The notes beneath the pieces were generated by a model, which saw only the letters and a program-made list of their open reading frames with translations, ran no database searches and had not been told where the DNA came from. The position numbers and the translations under genes are program-made. DNA of 64,000 bases from Hafnia psychrotolerans (GTDB lineage Bacteria > Pseudomonadota > Gammaproteobacteria > Enterobacterales > Enterobacteriaceae), in contig NZ_BMFZ01000007.1 of assembly GCF_014639435.1 (NCBI RefSeq), positions 223,860 to 287,859 of the forward strand, in the 5' to 3' direction. Shown here in pieces: positions 1-7,760 of this stretch (position 1 is the stretch's first letter; each line of letters opens with the position of its first letter).

Positions 1-2
1 CC

Positions 3-992
3 CTTTTCACCCGTGACCCACGTTTGATCAAACCGGTTCACGTCCTGATGGCGATGATGGCTATCAAAGGCATTTACGCTAAGCACAACGTGCAGTCGCT
101 TAACCACGGCATCGGTTTCAACACGGCTGCCATTGAACTGTTGTTGCCCACTTACGGCGAACAACTCGGCCTGCGCGGCAAAATCTGTAAACACTGGACC
201 CTGAACCCGCACCCGACGTTGATCCCGGCTATCGAAAGCGGTTGGGTCGATACCGTGCACTGTTTCGGCGGTGAACTGGGAATGGAAGAGTATATCCGCG
301 CCCGTCCTGACGTATTTTTCACCGGCTCCGACGGATCTATGCGCTCTAACCGCGCTTTCTGCCAGATGGCCGGTCAGTATGCGGTCGACATGTTTATCGG
401 TTCGACTTTGCAGGTTGACGGTCTGGCGAACTCCTCAACGGTGACCCGTGGCCGTCTGGCTGGTTTTGGCGGTGCGCCGAATATGGGCCACGACCCGCAC
501 GGCCGCCGTCACGCTACGCCTGCCTGGCTCGACATGATCGAAGAGCCGGATCCCATGGCACGCGGTAAAAAACTGGTGGTGCAGATGGTCGAAACGTATC
601 AGGCCGGTGGCAAACCGACCTTCGTTGAGAAACTGGAAGCGGTAGATGTCGGTAAAGAGTCAGGTATGCCGCTGGCACCGGTAATGATTTACGGCGATGA
701 CGTAACGCACGTGCTGACCGAAGAAGGTATCGCGTACCTGTATCGTGCCCGCTCACTGGAAGAGCGCCGTGCGATGGTGGCCGCTGTCGCCGGTATTACT
801 GATATCGGGCTGGGTGTTGATGCTAAACGCGTTGCCGAACTGCGCCGTCAGGAACTGGTGGTCTTCCCTGAAGATATGGGGATCCGCCGCACCGACGCCA
901 CCCGTTCATTGCTGGCTGCAGGCAGCGTCAGCGATATTGTTGACTGGTCTGGTGGCTTGTATAACCCGCCAGCAAAATTTCGGAGCTGGTAA
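3..992 (+). CDS. mdcA: Malonate decarboxylase alpha subunit (acetyl-S-ACP:malonate ACP transferase), 3' part
   Basis: The reading frame is open from the left edge, so only the C-terminal 329 residues of a protein usually near 550 residues are present; the start and promoter lie outside the window. MdcA transfers the prosthetic-group thiol of the acyl carrier subunit from acetate to malonate, giving malonyl-S-ACP. Identification rests on family resemblance and on the gene order mdcA-B-C-D-E-F-G-H-R, as known in Klebsiella. The TAA stop shares its last base with the ATG of mdcB, which suggests translational coupling. Cytoplasmic, part of the soluble MdcACDE complex. Confidence 0.9.
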   Translation, partial: LFTRDPRLIKPVHVLMAMMAIKGIYAKHNVQSLNHGIGFNTAAIELLLPTYGEQLGLRGKICKHWTLNPHPTLIPAIESGWVDTVHCFGGELGMEEYIRARPDVFFTGSDGSMRSNRAFCQMAGQYAVDMFIGSTLQVDGLANSSTVTRGRLAGFGGAPNMGHDPHGRRHATPAWLDMIEEPDPMARGKKLVVQMVETYQAGGKPTFVEKLEAVDVGKESGMPLAPVMIYGDDVTHVLTEEGIAYLYRARSLEERRAMVAAVAGITDIGLGVDAKRVAELRRQELVVFPEDMGIRRTDATRSLLAAGSVSDIVDWSGGLYNPPAKFRSW

Positions 993-1855
993 TGACGATG
1001 CCGCAAATTCTCTCGGTCAGGGGCCGTATCGCCGCTGAACAGTTAGCCACAAAGTTGGCACAGCAGGCGACGCAGGCGCTGATCGATGAGGCGCGGCTTA
1101 GCCCAAAACCCGGCCTGGTGGACAGCCGGGGTTCAGGTGCGCATCAGGATCTGACACTCGCGTTGATGGAGCGTTCGGCTCATAGCCTGACCTCCACCTT
1201 TTATGCTCTGGCGCTGCACAGTTTTCAGCGTCCGGCTGATATTGCGCTGCGTCAGGAAGTGGGGTGTCTGGGACGCGAAGGGGAAGCCCGGATGATGCAG
1301 GCAACAGGCGGAGTGAATACTCACCGGGGCGCTATCTGGGCGATGGGGTTGCTGGTCAGCGCCATCGCTATGCAGCCTGAAAAAGATACCCCACAGGCCA
1401 TTGCCCGGTGCGCAGCAAAACTGGCCTCGCTGCCTGACGCGTTCTGTCCTAAACGCTTCAGCAAAGGTTCCCACGCCGTTCAGCGCTATCAGGTGTCGGG
1501 CGCACGGGAAGAAGCGCAAAGAGGTTTTCCTCACATCCTTGACCTGGCGCTGCCTCAGTTACGTGACAGTCGCGTGAAGGGCGCAACAGAAAGCCAGTCG
1601 CAGCTTAATGCGCTGTTGGCCGTGATGACCAGGCTGGCTGATACCTGCGTGCTGTCGCGTGGTGGTATGCCCGCTTTGCAGGCGATGCATGCTGGCTCCC
1701 GTGCGGTACTGAGCGCCGGAGGCACACAAACCGCTGCCGGGCGTGTACAGCTTCAGGCGCTGGAAAAGCGCATGTTGAGCGACAATGCTTCACCTGGCGG
1801 TGCTGCGGATCTGCTGGCCGCGACGCTGTTTCTGGATCGCGTCTCACTGGCGTGA
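992..1855 (+). CDS. mdcB: Triphosphoribosyl-dephospho-CoA synthase
   Basis: A 287-residue protein of the CitG/MdcB family. It makes 2'-(5''-triphosphoribosyl)-3'-dephospho-CoA from ATP and dephospho-CoA, the precursor of the malonate decarboxylase prosthetic group; MdcG then attaches it to MdcC. The internal stretch KPGLVDSRGSGAHQD (about residues 39-53) is the conserved family signature. The start overlaps the mdcA stop by one base. The length is normal for the family. The gene is followed by a 42-base gap and mdcC, so it sits inside the structural operon. Confidence 0.92.
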   Translation: MTMPQILSVRGRIAAEQLATKLAQQATQALIDEARLSPKPGLVDSRGSGAHQDLTLALMERSAHSLTSTFYALALHSFQRPADIALRQEVGCLGREGEARMMQATGGVNTHRGAIWAMGLLVSAIAMQPEKDTPQAIARCAAKLASLPDAFCPKRFSKGSHAVQRYQVSGAREEAQRGFPHILDLALPQLRDSRVKGATESQSQLNALLAVMTRLADTCVLSRGGMPALQAMHAGSRAVLSAGGTQTAAGRVQLQALEKRMLSDNASPGGAADLLAATLFLDRVSLA

Positions 1856-1897
1856 CCGTACTGATTATTAACATCATGATTTTTATAAAGAGGTGTT

Positions 1898-2200
1898 ATG
1901 GAACGTTTTGAATTTACTTACCCGGCGCAAACATCGCTGACCGATCGTGCGCATGCTGGCGTGGTCGGCTCCGGCGACTTAGAAGCGCTGTATGAACCCA
2001 AAAGCGGCGATACGCTGCATGTCACCGTCACGACCTCCGTCGATGGCAGCCACACCTTGTGGCAACGCTTTTTTGACCGCCTGAGCCAGTTGCGTGAATT
2101 ACCCGCAGGTCAGCTTGATGTTAATGACTTCGGCGCGACGCCGGGTGTGGCACGCCTGCGTATTGAACAGGTATTTGAGGAGGCCGGTCATGCCAACTGA
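1898..2200 (+). CDS. mdcC: Malonate decarboxylase acyl carrier protein (delta subunit)
   Basis: A 100-residue acyl carrier subunit. Ser25 in the sequence GVVGSGDLEALY matches the serine that carries the phosphoribosyl-dephospho-CoA group in the Klebsiella protein (established knowledge). It shuttles acetyl and malonyl groups between the MdcA and MdcDE active sites. The start is supported by an AGAGGTG ribosome binding site eight bases upstream. Its 3' end overlaps the start of mdcD by 11 bases. Confidence 0.93.
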   Translation: MERFEFTYPAQTSLTDRAHAGVVGSGDLEALYEPKSGDTLHVTVTTSVDGSHTLWQRFFDRLSQLRELPAGQLDVNDFGATPGVARLRIEQVFEEAGHAN

Positions 2201-3026
2201 TCAAAGTTTTATCGAACTGAATGCCCGTCAGCGTGCGCGCAACTTACTCGACGCGGGTAGCTTTCGTGAACTGCTGGGACCGTTTGAACGCATCATGTCA
2301 CCTTGGTTGGAACCGCAGGGCATTGTGCCGCAGGCCGATGACGGCATGGTGGTGGCTAAAGGCACTATCAATGGTCAGCCAGCGGTCGTTGTCGCTATTG
2401 AAGGAGCATTCCAGGGCGGCAGTATGGGCGAAGTCTCCGGTGCAAAAATGGCGGCGGCTTTAGAGTTGGCCGCAGAGGATAACCGTAACGGCATTGCGAC
2501 GCAGGCGGTCTTGCTGCTGGAAACCGGTGGCGTACGTCTTCAGGAGGCCAATCTTGGTCTTGCCGCTATCGCGGATATTCATGCCGCGATTGTTGATTTA
2601 CGCCGTTATACGCCAGTGATTGGGGTGGTTGCCGGTACTGTCGGCTGCTTTGGTGGGATGTCGATTGCCGCCGCGTTGTGCAGCTATCTCATTGTGACCC
2701 GCGAAGCCCGTCTTGGTCTGAACGGCCCGCAGGTTATTGAGCAGGAAGCCGGGATAGAAGAGTACGACTCCCGCGACCGGCCGTTTATCTGGAGCATCAC
2801 GGGTGGCGAAGTGCGTTATCACAGCGGTTTTGTCGACGTCCTGGTGAAAGACTCATTAGCCGAAGTGAAAAACCAGATGCTGGCATTTATCGCCAAAGGG
2901 CTTCCAGCCGAGCATCGCTCGGATAAATTCGATTATTACCTGCCAAAACTCAGCAGCTTTGACACTACTGAACAGGCCAGTCGTGAAGTGACAGAGCGTC
3001 TGTTTAACCGCGAGGAACCTGTATGA
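2190..3026 (+). CDS. mdcD: Malonate decarboxylase beta subunit
   Basis: 278 residues, crotonase/carboxyltransferase fold. With MdcE it forms the decarboxylase that converts malonyl-S-ACP to acetyl-S-ACP and CO2 without biotin. I chose the ATG at 2190 because it follows GAGGAGGCC and gives the family N-terminus MPTDQSF; an in-frame upstream ATG at 2094 would lie deep inside mdcC. A glycine-rich oxyanion region (VAGTVGCFGGMSIAAAL, around residue 150) is visible. Stop and mdcE start overlap by four bases. Confidence 0.93.
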   Translation: MPTDQSFIELNARQRARNLLDAGSFRELLGPFERIMSPWLEPQGIVPQADDGMVVAKGTINGQPAVVVAIEGAFQGGSMGEVSGAKMAAALELAAEDNRNGIATQAVLLLETGGVRLQEANLGLAAIADIHAAIVDLRRYTPVIGVVAGTVGCFGGMSIAAALCSYLIVTREARLGLNGPQVIEQEAGIEEYDSRDRPFIWSITGGEVRYHSGFVDVLVKDSLAEVKNQMLAFIAKGLPAEHRSDKFDYYLPKLSSFDTTEQASREVTERLFNREEPV

Positions 3027-3847
3027 ATACCGTTGAGAACCGAGCTAATAACACCGTGAGCCGTGGCGATCATTGGTTTGCTGAACTGACCAGAGATGCC
3101 ACGCCGGTTACTGGACTTTGTGCATCGGTAAAAGTGGCCGATGGAAAAATTAACGATCAGGATGTTCGTTATATCGCGGTCGTTCCAGATGACCACAATC
3201 ACTATCCGCGTGCAGCGGGCGGTGAAGTTGGATTATTGGAAGGCTGGACGTTAGCGCAAGTGGTGAATCAGGCGATTGCCGCTGACGCCAATAAAGTCAC
3301 CAAACGGGCCATTGTGGCGGTGATTGACGTACCAAGTCAGGCTTATGGCCGCCGCGAAGAAGCTTTCGGTATTCATCAGGCGCTGGCCGGTGCCGCAGGT
3401 GCTTATGCTAAAGCGCGTCTGGCTGGGCATCCGGTTATCGGGCTGATTGTCGGCAAAGCGATGTCTGGGGCGTTTTTGGCCCACGGTTATCAAGCCAACA
3501 AGCTCATCGCCTTCAATAATCCGGAGGTGATGATCCACGCGATGGGTAAAGAGTCGGCGGCACGTATTACGCTGCGTTCGGTTGAGGCGCTGGAAAAACT
3601 GGCGGCCACTATCCCGCCGATGGCGTACGACATCGAAAATTACGCCACCCTCGGCCTACTGGCGCAACTGATGGATATTGGCAATCCCGACTGTCCAACA
3701 CCCGACGATATCGTCCAGGTACAGTCGGCGTTGTGGAGCAACATTCAGGATGCCCGTCAGGCGGGAGTTGGCCTTAAAAATCGCTTAGGCGCTGACAACC
3801 GGGCCCGTTCGCAATTAGTTCGCGAGCGGATGCGGCAGGAGTGGTAG
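3023..3847 (+). CDS. mdcE: Malonate decarboxylase gamma subunit
   Basis: 274 residues, carboxyltransferase/crotonase fold, partner of MdcD in the decarboxylation step. The segment GLIVGKAMSGAFLAHGYQA near residue 150 is the family signature. The ATG overlaps the mdcD stop (ATGA), typical of equal-stoichiometry subunits. A 153-base gap follows before mdcF; I see no clear terminator in it, so the accessory genes mdcFGH are probably read from the same transcript. Confidence 0.92.
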   Translation: MNTVENRANNTVSRGDHWFAELTRDATPVTGLCASVKVADGKINDQDVRYIAVVPDDHNHYPRAAGGEVGLLEGWTLAQVVNQAIAADANKVTKRAIVAVIDVPSQAYGRREEAFGIHQALAGAAGAYAKARLAGHPVIGLIVGKAMSGAFLAHGYQANKLIAFNNPEVMIHAMGKESAARITLRSVEALEKLAATIPPMAYDIENYATLGLLAQLMDIGNPDCPTPDDIVQVQSALWSNIQDARQAGVGLKNRLGADNRARSQLVRERMRQEW

Positions 3848-4000
3848 TTCGTTAACTTTTCAGTCTTTCAGCCGGTAAAGGCACCTGCAAACAGCGGAAT
3901 GCGGCACAGAATTCAACGTGCTGCATCCGACTGGGATCTATAAAAAACATCGTAACCGGCGGGCTGGGTAATTCATTGTTTTTACCTCAGGTACATCGCT

Positions 4001-4963
4001 ATGACTTATGTGATTTTGCACGCGCTCGCCCCAATTTTCGTGATTATGATCCTCGGTTTTTTTGCCGGGAAAGCGAAAATGGTGGATAACCAAAACGTCT
4101 CGTTATTGAATATTTTCGTGATGGATTTTGCTTTACCCGCTGCGCTGTTTGCAGCAACAGTACAAACGCCGTGGTCGGGTATTGTCCAACAGACACCGCT
4201 GATTTTGGTTCTGGTTCTGGCTATGTGGATAACCTACGCGGCGATCTACTTTATCTGTACCAAAATCTATAAGAAGTCGCCACAGGATGCTGCCGTCCTG
4301 ACGCTGACCGTCGCGCTGCCAAATTATGCCGCGCTGGGTCTGCCGATCCTGAGCAGCGTGATGGGCAATGCGCCATCGACATCGCTGTCTGTGGCGGTCT
4401 CGATCGCCTGTGGTTCAGTGCTGATGACGCCGTTCTGTTTGATGATTCTGGAGCGTGAAAAAGCACGCATCAGCGGAGAAAACCAACGGTCTTCTTTGGC
4501 TCTATTGCCGGTGTTGATGTGGCGTTCGGTGAAAAAACCCATCGTCTGGGGACCGTTGCTGGGCGTGGTGTTGTCTGCGATCGGCATTAAAATGCCGGAA
4601 ATTGTACTGGCCTCATTGAAGCCTCTTGGCTTGTCGGCCACCGCTTCTGCCCTGTTCCTGACCGGTGTGATCTTGTCAGCCCGTAAACTGAAAATTAACG
4701 GACCGGTGTTGTTGTCATGCACGGCGAAAAACCTGATTCAGCCGTTTATCGCCTGGGGTCTGGTGCTCGCCTTTGGTCTGAGTGGCCCGGTGGCAGTGAC
4801 GGCAATTCTGATGATTGCGTTGTCAGCAGGTTTCTTCGGTATCGTGTTCGGTAACCGTTTCGGCGTGCAGTCACCGGATGCAGAAGCGTCGCTGTTGATC
4901 AGTTCAGTGTTGTGTATCATTACGTTACCGCTGTTTATAACATTGACCTCTTCACTGCACTGA
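4001..4963 (+). CDS. mdcF: Malonate transporter, auxin efflux carrier (AEC) family
   Basis: 320 residues, strongly hydrophobic with about ten predicted membrane segments in two five-helix halves, as in AEC family permeases. The protein begins almost directly with a membrane helix (residues 5-22), without a cleaved signal. In Klebsiella-type clusters MdcF occupies this position and is taken to be the malonate importer. That specificity is inferred from context, since AEC proteins also carry other weak acids. Confidence 0.88.
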   Translation: MTYVILHALAPIFVIMILGFFAGKAKMVDNQNVSLLNIFVMDFALPAALFAATVQTPWSGIVQQTPLILVLVLAMWITYAAIYFICTKIYKKSPQDAAVLTLTVALPNYAALGLPILSSVMGNAPSTSLSVAVSIACGSVLMTPFCLMILEREKARISGENQRSSLALLPVLMWRSVKKPIVWGPLLGVVLSAIGIKMPEIVLASLKPLGLSATASALFLTGVILSARKLKINGPVLLSCTAKNLIQPFIAWGLVLAFGLSGPVAVTAILMIALSAGFFGIVFGNRFGVQSPDAEASLLISSVLCIITLPLFITLTSSLH

Positions 4964-4982
4964 TAATTAAGGAACTGTAACG

Positions 4983-5606
4983 ATGACGTTGCCACGTGCC
5001 CATGACCTGATTTGGATTGCCGACCGTGAGTCGCTGAAAAATGACCATGGCTTACCCGACTGGGTGGGCAACTGGCGGCCGCATCTGCCGCTGGTGGTGC
5101 GTCGTGACCGGCGTGACGAGGGTTCCATTCCGGTCGGGGTACGCGGCATGACCAAAATCCAACGCGCAGCCGCCTGGGTAAAACCTGACGCTGTGCTGCG
5201 CGTGGTGACGCCAGAATCGCTGGTGGCTGATCCTGTTACCCTGTTGCATTCGCGGTTTATCTCCTTGCAACCCATGCAGGCGCTGATCACCCTTGCCAGC
5301 CTAAAGTTGCCGTGGCATTGGGGCGTAACCGGTAGCTGCGCTTATGCGCTGGTGAGTGATATTCCCGTGATGCACGCAGAGAGCGACCTCGACCTAGTGA
5401 TCCGCTGCGACCATCGGGTGGACTCGACGGAGTTTTCCGCCTTCCACACCATCCTCGACGAGTTGCCATGCCGCGTTGATGTGCAAATTAACACGCCGCA
5501 GGGCGGTTTTGCGCTGACGGAATGGTTGCGCGGAGGCGAAACTATGCTGAAAACGGACTCAGGCCCGGTTATGGTCACTGATCCGTGGAGTCAGCCTGAC
5601 GTTTAA
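4983..5606 (+). CDS. mdcG: Phosphoribosyl-dephospho-CoA transferase (holo-ACP synthase for MdcC)
   Basis: 207 residues. It transfers the 2'-(5''-phosphoribosyl)-3'-dephospho-CoA moiety made by MdcB to the serine of MdcC. The nucleotidyltransferase signature is visible as GVTGSCAYAL followed by SDLDLVIRC about 25 residues later, which supplies two aspartates for metal binding. The ATG follows AAGGAACTG at good spacing, 19 bases after mdcF. mdcH starts eight bases after its stop. Confidence 0.92.
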   Translation: MTLPRAHDLIWIADRESLKNDHGLPDWVGNWRPHLPLVVRRDRRDEGSIPVGVRGMTKIQRAAAWVKPDAVLRVVTPESLVADPVTLLHSRFISLQPMQALITLASLKLPWHWGVTGSCAYALVSDIPVMHAESDLDLVIRCDHRVDSTEFSAFHTILDELPCRVDVQINTPQGGFALTEWLRGGETMLKTDSGPVMVTDPWSQPDV

Positions 5607-5614
5607 GGAGCGTT

Positions 5615-6553
5615 ATGAACATCCTGTTTACTTTTCCCGGCCAGGGACCTCAGGTGCCGGATATGCTGCATCGCTTGCCTGACAACCCTCTTACTCAGGA
5701 TCTTTTAACCCAGGCCAGCACCGCGCTGGGTTCAGATGTCTTAGCGCTTGATACTGCCGATGCGCTGCGCTCGACCCGCGCGGTGCAGTTGTGCTTGTTG
5801 ATCGCGGGTGTCGTTTGGGCAAAGCAACTGCAAGCCGCAGGTGTCGAACCCGACTTTTGCAGCGGTCTGTCAATTGGCGCGTTTCCGGCGGCAGTGATTT
5901 CAGGTGCCTTGTGTTTTGACGATGCTGTACGGCTGGTCGCATTGCGCGGACAACTGATGCAACAGGCTTATCCGCAGGGGTATGGCCTGTCGGCCATCAC
6001 GGGGTTAAGTCAGGACCACGTTTCCAGGCTGTTACAGCAGGTGAACAGCCCACAGATGCCGGTATATCTGGCGAACATCAATGCGGAAGACCAAATGGTG
6101 ATTGCCGGCAGCGACAGCGCCATGCAGCAGGTGCTGAGTTTAGCCAAAGGGCAGGGCGCGCAGAAAACCCACCTGTTGGCAGTTAGCGTGCCTTCTCATT
6201 GCGCGCTATTGGATAAGCCCGCCGCTAAATTGGTCAACGCATTCAAATCTGTCAGGTTGCATTGCCCGACCTGCGGCTATCTCAGCGGCACCACTGGCCG
6301 GGTTTACTGGCAACCTGAAAAGATTGCTGAAGATCTGGCGATGAATATGTCACGTACCGTCAACTGGCGCGATGCCATGGTAGCGGCGTATCAGCGGGAT
6401 GTCCGTTTGGCCATTGAAATGCCTCCCGGTAGTGTACTCACGGGCCTGACGCGACGCGCCATGGAGCAGGGCGAAGCGCTGTCGTTGTGCCAGTCCGGCA
6501 TACCGATGGCGAGGATTCTGGCAGGGCGTTTACGGGAAAGGGTCGGGCCTTAA
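5615..6553 (+). CDS. mdcH: Malonyl-CoA:ACP malonyltransferase of malonate decarboxylase
   Basis: 312 residues, FabD-like acyltransferase. The nucleophile motif GLSIG places the catalytic serine at residue 86, and the N-terminal FPGQGPQ is the usual acyltransferase start. It charges the acetylated or thiol carrier from malonyl-CoA so that the cycle can begin. The ATG follows AAGGAGCGTT. Its TAA stop physically overlaps the stop codon of convergent mdcR by two bases, so there is no space for a terminator between them. Confidence 0.92.
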   Translation: MNILFTFPGQGPQVPDMLHRLPDNPLTQDLLTQASTALGSDVLALDTADALRSTRAVQLCLLIAGVVWAKQLQAAGVEPDFCSGLSIGAFPAAVISGALCFDDAVRLVALRGQLMQQAYPQGYGLSAITGLSQDHVSRLLQQVNSPQMPVYLANINAEDQMVIAGSDSAMQQVLSLAKGQGAQKTHLLAVSVPSHCALLDKPAAKLVNAFKSVRLHCPTCGYLSGTTGRVYWQPEKIAEDLAMNMSRTVNWRDAMVAAYQRDVRLAIEMPPGSVLTGLTRRAMEQGEALSLCQSGIPMARILAGRLRERVGP

Positions 6554-7476
6554 AGCGTTGTTAGAGATTTGCCTAATGCATACATCCGACATTCAGCGGC
6601 CAGTGCCAGCAGGTTGGGGTCGTGCTCTCGGCTGTGTGGGTAAACCAGCGCAATGGTTTGGCGCATCTGGTAGGGTTCGGCCAGGGGGATGAGCCGCACG
6701 GTACTTTCATACACGCCTTTCATGCGGCCCGGAATTAACGTAGAGCCCACGCCCGCCTGCACCAGGCTCAGCATCGAGAAAATATCGTTCACTCGGGTAA
6801 CAATTTCCGGGTCGAACCCCGCGACCTGAAAGGCTTCCTGGAAGCCATGATAGGTAGCAAAACCGTCAGCCAGTGCGACAAACTTCTCCCGTCTGAAATC
6901 GCGTAAATCGGCGACACCTTCTGCAGCCAGCTTAGAACTGGCTGGCGCAGCCAGAAAAATATCATCCTGAAATAGCGGGATCTGATCGTAACGCTGAGTA
7001 TCGACGGGCGAGTCGCTGACCGAGATCAGCACGGCGTCCAGTTGCCCCTCTTCCATTCTGTCGAGCAAATGACTGTTTGACCCCATAACCAACTCCAGCT
7101 CGAGTTCCGGGCGGCGCAGTTTGAGGCCCATGATTAAGCGTGGGATGGTTTGCAGCGTCAGCGAATACAGGGTACCGAGCTTGAGCCTTTTTTGTCCGAA
7201 TCCGGCCGCAATACGTGTGGCTTCGATACCGTGTTCCATCTGCTCAATCACCTGAGTCGCGTGTTCCAGCAATGCCCGGGCCGCAGGAAGTGGCAGCAGA
7301 TTACGACCTTTGTGAATAAACAACGGGCAGCGTAAGCCCTCTTCCAGCGAGTGCAGTGCACGGTGCACACTGACGCTGCTCAAGCCCAGATGTTCGGCGG
7401 TACGCGTGATGTTGAGTTTTTCCATGTAAGCGAGAAAAATTTCCAGCTTACGGAAGGTGATTTCACTGTCTATCAC
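6550..7476 (-). CDS. mdcR: LysR-type regulator of the malonate decarboxylase operon
   Basis: 308 residues with an N-terminal winged HTH (about residues 8-65, including TRTAEHLGLSSVSVHRAL) and a C-terminal periplasmic-binding-like effector domain. Family and position match MdcR of Klebsiella, which activates mdc genes in response to malonate. The start is GTG at 7476-7474 with CGGAG eight bases upstream. Unusually, it lies 36 bases behind feoC on the same strand with no hairpin between, so transcription from the feo promoter could reach it. Confidence 0.88.
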   Translation of the reverse strand: MIDSEITFRKLEIFLAYMEKLNITRTAEHLGLSSVSVHRALHSLEEGLRCPLFIHKGRNLLPLPAARALLEHATQVIEQMEHGIEATRIAAGFGQKRLKLGTLYSLTLQTIPRLIMGLKLRRPELELELVMGSNSHLLDRMEEGQLDAVLISVSDSPVDTQRYDQIPLFQDDIFLAAPASSKLAAEGVADLRDFRREKFVALADGFATYHGFQEAFQVAGFDPEIVTRVNDIFSMLSLVQAGVGSTLIPGRMKGVYESTVRLIPLAEPYQMRQTIALVYPHSREHDPNLLALAAECRMYALGKSLTTL

Positions 7477-7512
7477 TTGGATGACTCCGGCACTGCGATG
7501 CGCTAGTTGGGT

Positions 7513-7752
7513 TCACAGCTTAACCAAGCGATAGCTAACCGTCAGGCATTTTTTGCCCTCAGCGCAGTTTTTACAACTGCCGGAGAGGTTGATGTCGTCG
7601 GCTTCGACCGGTTCCGCTTTACGCATGGCGACCAGCCTTTCTAGCATTGCCTGCACCAGCGGTTGTGGTGTATTGAGTTGCAGACTGAGCTGACGGGCAT
7701 CTGCCCGGCCAGCTAATGCGAGGCTGTCGCGTACCTGAATCAGACTTGTCAT
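7513..7752 (-). CDS. feoC: Ferrous iron transport protein C, Fe-S/winged-helix regulator
   Basis: 79 residues. Winged-helix N-terminus ([13 protein letters not shown] through [14 protein letters not shown]) followed by a cysteine cluster [10 protein letters not shown] (CxxCx5C), which in FeoC binds an iron-sulfur cluster; FeoC also protects FeoB from proteolysis in Salmonella. I chose the ATG at 7752 (GGAG upstream) because it gives the conserved start MTSLIQVRD. An in-frame upstream start at 7770 would overlap the end of feoB. Confidence 0.9.
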   Translation of the reverse strand: MTSLIQVRDSLALAGRADARQLSLQLNTPQPLVQAMLERLVAMRKAEPVEADDINLSGSCKNCAEGKKCLTVSYRLVKL

Positions 7753-7760
7753 GGTGTCTC

